Of a stretch of 64,000 bases of DNA, positions 59,071 through 64,000 are shown piece after piece (position 1 is the stretch's first letter; every line of letters begins with the position of its first letter). The position numbers and the translations under genes were made by a program. Source of the stretch: JANQPD01 sp963715655 (GTDB taxonomy: Bacteria > Bacteroidota > Bacteroidia > Flavobacteriales > Schleiferiaceae); contig OY970262.1 in assembly GCA_963715655.1 (NCBI GenBank), positions 3,410,001 to 3,474,000 on the forward strand, in the 5' to 3' direction. A model generated the notes under the pieces. That model saw only the letters and a program-made list of their open reading frames with translations. It had not been told where the DNA came from and ran no database searches.

Positions 59071-59946
59071 TTACTGAGTTACTGGAGTAACCTTATAGCC
59101 TGCTTCGCGCAATAATGCGAGCAAACCCGCATCTCCTGGCAAATGCAATGCGCCTACCGCTACAAAAGCATTCCCTTTATTAAATACGTTTTTTAGCGTT
59201 GGCATCCATTTTACGTTTCTATCGTCTAATAAAGCCGTCATTTCTCCATATTCTTCACTCCATTCTCTACCAAGTTCGCTCATGGCATCCAAATCTTCTT
59301 TGATGTAGGCTTCAATAATTTGGGCAGTAACATCCATTGCCTCTGCTGTATCTCTTAGCATATTCACTAAATCTTCTGCTTGTTTTTCCACAGGATCGCT
59401 ATCATATAAAATACGTGCTTGCTCCATCATGTCTTCTAAGGCCACAATTTCTTTCGCCTTCTTTTTGCCATCTACAGCAAAATATTGATCAATAGGCATA
59501 CCCTCATATTTAAAATCTACGGGTGTACTTTTTTCAGCTAAGCTGATGGCATAAATAGCGCTTAAAGATGCTGGTTTCAGCATATTAAGAAAGGTCATAT
59601 CCATACCCATTAAGGACTCAAAGCTACTTTTAATCAAATAATAATCTGCACTATCCACCAAAGTAGTTAAAGAAGTTGGCATTATACCGGCTTGTGCAAA
59701 TTGCATTAGCTTAGTAGAATCTAGCACCATTTCTACCACTACCGTTTTAGCGCCTTTGTAAGCATTTTGCACCTTTAAATGGCTTTCTAAATAACTAGCG
59801 CCTACCAAGTGATACGTGCCAAATAAATAGGATTTTACGTTTGACTTAGGGCTTTTAATCTCCCATAATAATGATTCTTGTGCATGGACTGCATCAGTAA
59901 AAAAAAAGGAGAATAAGGCGCTTAGCGCGAAGATTAGTTTTTTCAT
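59071..59946 (-). CDS. TraB/GumN-family protein
   Basis: 291 residues with a signal peptide (LIFALSALFSFFFTDAVHA). The family blocks are SYLFGTYHLVGASYLESH (Gly-Thr-xH), KTVVVEMVLDSTKLMQ, ALEDMMEQARILYD, the charged central helices and MPTLKNVFNKGNAFVAVGAL with HLPGDAGLLALLREAGYKV. Predicted metal-dependent protease-like (TIKI-related) fold; bacterial function unknown. Exported to the periplasm. Confidence 0.9.
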   Translation of the reverse strand: MKKLIFALSALFSFFFTDAVHAQESLLWEIKSPKSNVKSYLFGTYHLVGASYLESHLKVQNAYKGAKTVVVEMVLDSTKLMQFAQAGIMPTSLTTLVDSADYYLIKSSFESLMGMDMTFLNMLKPASLSAIYAISLAEKSTPVDFKYEGMPIDQYFAVDGKKKAKEIVALEDMMEQARILYDSDPVEKQAEDLVNMLRDTAEAMDVTAQIIEAYIKEDLDAMSELGREWSEEYGEMTALLDDRNVKWMPTLKNVFNKGNAFVAVGALHLPGDAGLLALLREAGYKVTPVTQ

Positions 59947-60048
59947 ATTGTTAGTTTTTATTAATAGTTACGTGTGGAATAACGCACGCTTTAAAGTTAC
60001 AACCACTTGAAATTAAGTTCCTAAGCATCTACTTTTAAGCCGTTTGCT

Positions 60049-61230
60049 TTACATCCATTTATTCCACTCAGTAATCATTTTATTTTGCGACCAGTTTTTA
60101 AACATACCCACGTTGCTAAGCGAAACTACTGAATTAAGCACCGCAGGATATTGCAAACTTTTCTGTAATCGGTAGCCGGTTTTTATTTCGCTTTTATAGT
60201 AGCGATACATGTGCGCGTGATAGTCAGATAAATCGAAGTTATTGGAGTTTAGCGCTTTAATGATGTGTTCAGAACAAATGCGCGCGCTCATCATTCCCGG
60301 GCCAATACCTTTTCCGGTAAATGGCTCAATCATTCCGGCAGCATCACCAATAAGTGCGTAGCGCTCTCCGGCAATTTCTCTAGCTTGTGTAATTATAGGC
60401 AAACCCCACCCCTGCGGACTTTCTAATGGTTCTGCATGGGTAAACATTTCGCTAATTATAGGATGCGTTTCTATTATTTTATCTAATGCTTTTTTTAAGT
60501 TTATTTTCCTTTTAGAAATCGCGGTGCTTACCATACCCAAACCTACATTAGCTTCGTTATCACTAAGTGGAAAAGCCCAAAAATAACCTGGCAGCAAATC
60601 TTTATCAAAGAAAAACTCAAGGTGATTGCCTTCATTAAAGCCTTTTACGTTTTTATAATATACACGTAAAGCACCTATTAAATGTTGCTTGGCGCGATAA
60701 TGTGGCAAGCCTAAATGCTTGGTTACAATGGGTTTTTCTCCCTCGGCACCAATTACAATTTTAGCTTGAACTTCCGCTTCACCTTCTACTCCTTCATATT
60801 GAATGCGCACACCATCTTTATCTCGCTTTAGCGAAGTTACCTTAGCGTTTGGCATAAATTTTCCGTAACTAATGTTTAGATTTTCAATTAAAAAATTGTC
60901 TAAATCTAAACGTCTAGAGGTAAAAAAAGGCGCGTATTTAAAGTCTTCCTTTTTAAAATCATAGCGTAATTCCTTTCCATTACTGCCGTGAAAGCAAAAG
61001 CCCCAACTTGGTAGCATTCTGTTTTCTGAAGAAAATTTCTCTAAAAGCTCCGGATTTATGCGCTTTAAAACGTTCAACACATCCACCGTAATACCATCTC
61101 CACACACTTTATCGCGCGGAAAACTAGCTTTATCTAAAATTATGTGTTGTATTTTTTCTTTGGAAAGAAAGTGAGACAAAGTTGACCCTGCGGGACCGGC
61201 TCCAATAATACAAACGTCTGTGGTTAACAT
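60049..61230 (-). CDS. FAD-dependent geranylgeranyl reductase-family oxidoreductase
   Basis: 393 residues. FAD-binding TDVCIIGAGPAGSTLSHFLS, DKASFPRDKVCGDGITVDVL (Cys-Gly-Asp-Gly of this family), IVIGAEGEKPIVTKHLG and YALIGDAAGMIEPFTGKGIG with the GD motif. Members reduce geranylgeranyl chains of lipids or quinones; others are monooxygenase-like. No isoprenoid genes are adjacent, so the substrate is open. ATG at 61230. Confidence 0.88.
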   Translation of the reverse strand: MLTTDVCIIGAGPAGSTLSHFLSKEKIQHIILDKASFPRDKVCGDGITVDVLNVLKRINPELLEKFSSENRMLPSWGFCFHGSNGKELRYDFKKEDFKYAPFFTSRRLDLDNFLIENLNISYGKFMPNAKVTSLKRDKDGVRIQYEGVEGEAEVQAKIVIGAEGEKPIVTKHLGLPHYRAKQHLIGALRVYYKNVKGFNEGNHLEFFFDKDLLPGYFWAFPLSDNEANVGLGMVSTAISKRKINLKKALDKIIETHPIISEMFTHAEPLESPQGWGLPIITQAREIAGERYALIGDAAGMIEPFTGKGIGPGMMSARICSEHIIKALNSNNFDLSDYHAHMYRYYKSEIKTGYRLQKSLQYPAVLNSVVSLSNVGMFKNWSQNKMITEWNKWM

Positions 61231-61297
61231 GCCTTATTTTTAAGAGCCGAAAGATAGAAAAGCGAGGCTTAGCGAAGGGTGCTTTATGGGTAAAAAG

Positions 61298-61675
61298 CTA
61301 CACCAAATGTGATGCAAGTATTTTCTGCACCTGATAAATATTCACCTTTTTGTCAAATCGTTTGCTAATGCTTGGTTCTTGTTCACTTGAAATCCAAATT
61401 TTGAGCTCGGCATCCAACTCAAAGGTACCGGCACTCTCCACACTAAATTTTGAAATTGCTTTGTATAAAATAGTTTTATATTCCACTTTACTGCCGGTTA
61501 CCCCCTGCTTATCTACCAAAATAATACGCTTGTTAGTAAAAATAAAAGTGTCTCTTATCAGCTTAAAACCTATTTCAATTTCTTCCTTATCTAAAAGCAA
61601 ACGACTGTAATCGGTTAACAATTTATCGTTTTCTACAACACCCGCATTTCCTAAAAATGAATTGAATAAGCCCAT
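61298..61675 (-). CDS. bacterial PH-domain protein
   Basis: 125 residues. Beta-rich with LLLDKEEIEIGFKLIRDTFI, FTNKRIILVDKQGVTGSKVE, YKTILYKAISKFSVESAGTF and ELDAELKIWISSEQEPSIS, the pattern of the DUF1696/bPH families (PH-like barrel). Cytosolic; ligand unknown. Divergent from hemJ with 65 bases between the starts. Confidence 0.88.
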   Translation of the reverse strand: MGLFNSFLGNAGVVENDKLLTDYSRLLLDKEEIEIGFKLIRDTFIFTNKRIILVDKQGVTGSKVEYKTILYKAISKFSVESAGTFELDAELKIWISSEQEPSISKRFDKKVNIYQVQKILASHLV

Positions 61676-61727
61676 ATTTTTTTTCTTTTACAGACAATTG
61701 CAAAGCGTAGTTTGTTTCATGTAAAAC

Positions 61728-61735
61728 TATATTTG
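61728..61735 (+). promoter_or_regulatory. -7 element TATATTTG of hemJ
   Basis: Exact TAnnTTTG match five bases before the ATG at 61741; short leader. Confidence 0.5.
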
Positions 61736-61740
61736 CCGCC

Positions 61741-62277
61741 ATGTTATACTTCTTTTTTAAGGCATTACACATTATTGGCTTTGTAAGCTGGTTTGCCGGC
61801 ATTTTTTATATAGTTCGGTTGTTTGTGTATCACCGTGAAGCTTGGGATAAAAATGATGCTGCTTCGCCCATTTTACGCAAGCAGTACACACTTATGGAAG
61901 GCCGCTTGTATAGCATTATACAAACCCCGGCTATGCTTATTACTTGGGTGGGTGGCATTGGTATGTTAAGTTTAAATTCTATTTGGTTGCAACAACCGTG
62001 GATGCATGTAAAATTAACGTTGGTAGTGTTGCTTACCCTATATCATTTTAGCTGTGCACGGCAATTAAATAAATTAAAAACTTCGCCTAGCGGTATTACT
62101 AGTTTTGGTTATCGCCTGTATAATGAACTCCCCACCTTATTGCTTATCGCGATAGTGATGCTGGCCGTTTGGAAAAACCTACAAGGCTTATGGCTAGGTG
62201 TAGGCTTGCTTTTAGCTTTGGGTATTTTGTTTTTTGTAGCGGCTAAACTGTACAAAAAAAGCAGGGAAGTGGAGTAA
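61741..62277 (+). CDS. hemJ: HemJ-type protoporphyrinogen IX oxidase / CopD-like membrane protein
   Basis: 178 residues with four membrane segments. The conserved His in FFKALHIIGFVSWFAGIFYI, the FVYHREAWDK loop, YTLMEGRLYSIIQTPAMLIT, WMHVKLTLVVLLTLYHFSC with His and RLYNELPTLLLIAIVMLAVW are the HemJ (DUF420/CopD-like) hallmarks. It oxidises protoporphyrinogen in heme synthesis. Other heme genes are not in the window. Confidence 0.88.
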   Translation: MLYFFFKALHIIGFVSWFAGIFYIVRLFVYHREAWDKNDAASPILRKQYTLMEGRLYSIIQTPAMLITWVGGIGMLSLNSIWLQQPWMHVKLTLVVLLTLYHFSCARQLNKLKTSPSGITSFGYRLYNELPTLLLIAIVMLAVWKNLQGLWLGVGLLLALGILFFVAAKLYKKSREVE

Positions 62278-62336
62278 CTATTTTGTAAACTTTACGCTAT
62301 GCAACTAAAATTCTCCGTTGCGTGGTAGAGCGCTTT

Positions 62337-62687
62337 CTAAAATATAAAATCAATAACTCCCCAAGACAAAGCGAATAATATAGAAAGCCAAAGCGATGGT
62401 AAAAAACCTTTAGTGTTAAAGTCTTTGCTAAACCAATCAATTACTTCAATAATTATAGCGTTTGCAACTGTCCGTGTGATAATTCCCAATCCGATAATCC
62501 AAAAAATACCTAAGGTTGCCACGTTTAATAGTAATGTAATGAGCCAACCCACTAAAAACCCCACAACGATAATGGCGAGTGAGGTAAAAAAGGCAGCCTT
62601 AAAATCTTTAACATATACCCCTTTTACAAATTTGCTAGCTACTAAAAGCACTATAGGAGTAATAATTAATTGTAGTATGAGTTCCAT
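62337..62687 (-). CDS. phage_holin_4_2-like small membrane protein
   Basis: 116 residues with four membrane segments (LILQLIITPIVLLVASKFV, AAFFTSLAIIVVGFLVGWLI, LGIFWIIGLGIITRTVANAI, LWLSILFALSWGVIDFIF) of the widespread COG1950/phage_holin_4_2 type. No lysis cassette or phage genes nearby, so it is a housekeeping membrane protein of unknown function. Confidence 0.85.
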   Translation of the reverse strand: MELILQLIITPIVLLVASKFVKGVYVKDFKAAFFTSLAIIVVGFLVGWLITLLLNVATLGIFWIIGLGIITRTVANAIIIEVIDWFSKDFNTKGFLPSLWLSILFALSWGVIDFIF

Positions 62688-62804
62688 TTGTCTGTTTTAA
62701 AAGAATAAGCAGCGAACCCCAAAAAATGTTTTTTTAGGGTGTTTAAAATCTGTTAATCCAAGAGTCCTGCTAGTTTTAAAGCCTGATGCCAGTGAAGGCA
62801 ATCA

Positions 62805-62842
62805 TAAAAAAACCCAAGGCAAAAGGATGCTTTGGGTTTTTA
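62805..62842 (-). terminator. duplicated terminator hairpin, distal copy
   Basis: AAAAACCCAA and TTTGGGTTTTT; nearly the same hairpin and flanks as the copy at 62921-62955 next to the tRNA. Confidence 0.6.
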
Positions 62843-62920
62843 ATATTGTGGGTATGCCTTGGAGCACTCAAACCTGTCCAGCCCACTAAAAATCCCTCAT
62901 CTACTTGATTTTTGAGCATG

Positions 62921-62955
62921 AAAAAACCCAAAACAAAAAGATGCTTTGGGTTTTT
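62921..62955 (-). terminator. terminator of tRNA-Met
   Basis: AAAAAACCCAAA and TTTGGGTTTTT hairpin, seven bases beyond the tRNA 3' end on the minus strand. Confidence 0.75.
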
Positions 62956-62962
62956 AATACTG

Positions 62963-63036
62963 TGGGCCCAGCAGGGCTCGAACCTGCGACCAAAAGATTA
63001 TGAGTCTTCTACTCTAACCAACTGAGCTATAGGCCC
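62963..63036 (-). tRNA. tRNA with CAU anticodon, probably elongator tRNA-Met
   Basis: 74 bases, minus strand. Acceptor GGGCCTA pairs with TGGGCCC, discriminator A; D arm GCTCAGTTGGTTAGAGT; anticodon loop CTCATAA in stem AAGA/TCTT, anticodon CAT; T arm GCAGGTTCGAGCCCTGC. No encoded CCA. It lacks the C1-A72 mismatch of an initiator. tRNA-Ile2 with modified CAU cannot be fully excluded by sequence alone. Confidence 0.9.
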
Positions 63037-63096
63037 TATTTTAATTTGGGACGGCAAAAATAATAGAAATCTGTAGAACTTTTATGTTTTAAGCAT

Positions 63097-63132
63097 AAAA
63101 AAACCCACGTTAAACAAATGACGCGGGTTTTT
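63097..63132. terminator. hairpin after the T9SS protein gene
   Basis: AAAAACCCACGT and ACGCGGGTTTTT (one bulge) around a 10-base loop; on the minus strand it follows the stop at 63151 by 18 bases. Confidence 0.75.
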
Positions 63133-63150
63133 CTTTATAAATTTAAGCGG

Positions 63151-64000
63151 TTATTTTTCAATAACAATTCTTCTATTCATTAGTACACCTTCACCTTTTA
63201 CGCTAATCATATATAAGCCGGCTGCTTCTCCGGTTACATCTATTAGGTGATTCTGTTTTGGCTCTAAATTGGTAGCACGGTAAATTACACGTCCTGATAA
63301 ATCTAAAATTTCAACATCAAATCGTTTCTTGCTATTTCCTACACTTAAGTTAAACACACCTTTTGATGGGTTTGGAAATAAGGTAAGTACGGTACTAAAC
63401 GCATTTTCTTCTAAGCTTACGCCTTGCACTATCACTGTGTTACAAATACTATCTACTGAGCCACATGTACCTGTAATAACTAAGCACACAGTATAACTAG
63501 AATCTTTAGCATAGGTGGCAGAAGCATTTACACCTGTTCCTGTTTGTCCGTTGCCAAAATCCCAAGCGTATGCTGTGGCACCCACACTTGTACTGGCGTC
63601 AAAATCAACCTTAGCACTTGTTAAAGTGGCAGTAGTTTGATTGCTGGTAAACGCGGCTGTAATAGTTGGAGCAACGTCCGTTGTAAAAGCAAACGGTCCT
63701 GACCAAGTACTACTGTCTGGTGCAGCACAAACGCTGCGTACGTAAAATTCGTAAGCAGTGGAAGGAGTTAAACTCGTAATGGCAAATGGAGCTGTAGCAT
63801 TTGCGGTTCTGATTCCAGCGCCTAAAGTAAATCCGGCAGGGCCGTATTCTACAATGGAGCTAAGGGAAGAAGCATTGCTTACCCAAGTTACACTAGCGGC
63901 ATCACACGCTACGGAAACAGTATCAAGATTTGCCGGGGCAACACATGCTGAACTTTCATATATCTCAATATTATCTACTGCCCAATACCAAGCCCAAGAA
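63151..64000 (-). CDS. T9SS-exported multidomain protein, 3' end
   Basis: The frame is open to the window end, so the 282 residues seen are the C-terminal part. In order: the end of a jelly-roll/MAM-like domain (SWAWYWAVDNIEIYE), a fibronectin type III domain (ANLDTVSVACDAASVTWVSN to YEFYVRSVC and SGPFAFTTD), a PKD domain (VDFDASTSVGATAYAWDFGN, NASATYAKDSSYTVCLVIT) and the type A sorting tail (LTLFPNPSKGVFNLSV, GLYMISVKGEG, NRRIVIEK). The product goes to the cell surface or medium by type IX secretion. The internal GTG at 63585 is not a start. Catalytic part outside the window. Confidence 0.9.
   Translation of the reverse strand, partial: SWAWYWAVDNIEIYESSACVAPANLDTVSVACDAASVTWVSNASSLSSIVEYGPAGFTLGAGIRTANATAPFAITSLTPSTAYEFYVRSVCAAPDSSTWSGPFAFTTDVAPTITAAFTSNQTTATLTSAKVDFDASTSVGATAYAWDFGNGQTGTGVNASATYAKDSSYTVCLVITGTCGSVDSICNTVIVQGVSLEENAFSTVLTLFPNPSKGVFNLSVGNSKKRFDVEILDLSGRVIYRATNLEPKQNHLIDVTGEAAGLYMISVKGEGVLMNRRIVIEK

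Noticed and set aside
52551..62687. Prophage lysis module (two holin-like genes)
   Set aside because: The two genes are 10 kb apart, lie among housekeeping or stress genes, and no other phage genes are present.

Overview
The window is chromosomal DNA of a Bacteroidota bacterium, most likely a member of the Flavobacteriales. The evidence is an AT-rich, almost Shine-Dalgarno-free gene layout, repeated TAnnTTTG -7 promoter elements of the Bacteroidetes type, type IX secretion sorting tails, a TonB-dependent receptor with a carboxypeptidase-like N-terminal domain, an ExbB-ExbD-ExbD operon, GTG and TTG starts, and family members typical of that order (PepE, TrhO, L-threonine dehydrogenase of the SDR type, DUF6702, DUF6268). 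No prophage, CRISPR array or rRNA operon is visible.

Layout. 1-8.5 kb: a frameshifted GAF gene, a coupled minus-strand run (methyltransferase, map, HAD phosphatase, gpmI), two tandem thioredoxin-fold proteins, a frameshifted AlkD gene and a GT-C glycosyltransferase coupled to pepE. 9.2-13.1 kb: two clusters of degenerate repeats built on AGTTGGCAATT in inverted arrangement. One surrounds a four-helix-bundle (S23/IVS-type) gene and the other has no gene. 13-25 kb: an M1 peptidase, a TonB receptor with a beta-helix lipoprotein beside a PhoB/PhoR-like two-component system, a glycosyltransferase, hppD and a PLP enzyme. 25-31 kb: hmgA, trhO with a decayed trhO 5' copy and a REP-associated transposase remnant, an outer-membrane protein, tdh and a phosphoesterase. 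32-37 kb: polA and a secreted M43 protease. 37-42.5 kb: the translation cluster rplM-rpsI-rpsB-tsf-pyrH-frr and two small secreted proteins. 42.5-50.6 kb: DUF6268 protein, tRNA-Ser, exbB-exbD operon, CPBP protease, dusB, rbfA and a LolE-like permease. 50.9-55.3 kb: a plus-strand stress-type cluster (dps, lipoprotein, YtxH, holin-like, MscS, DUF748). 55.5-64 kb: aldehyde dehydrogenase, HAD-like protein, hydrolase-OsmC fusion with an in-frame UGA, TraB/GumN, geranylgeranyl-reductase-like oxidoreductase, hemJ, tRNA-Met and the 3' end of a T9SS-exported protein.

Functional links. HppD and HmgA are two successive steps of tyrosine breakdown. The TonB receptor and its lipoprotein sit next to PhoBR and may be regulated by it, and a TTAAC-N5-GTTAA dyad occurs both there and upstream of exbB. 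Three coding remnants are broken at poly-A runs (GAF, AlkD, trhO copy) and one gene by an in-frame stop, so either sequence error or real decay should be checked. The most unusual feature is the four-helix-bundle gene inside inverted tandem-repeat arrays, with a gene-less copy of the same architecture 3 kb away.
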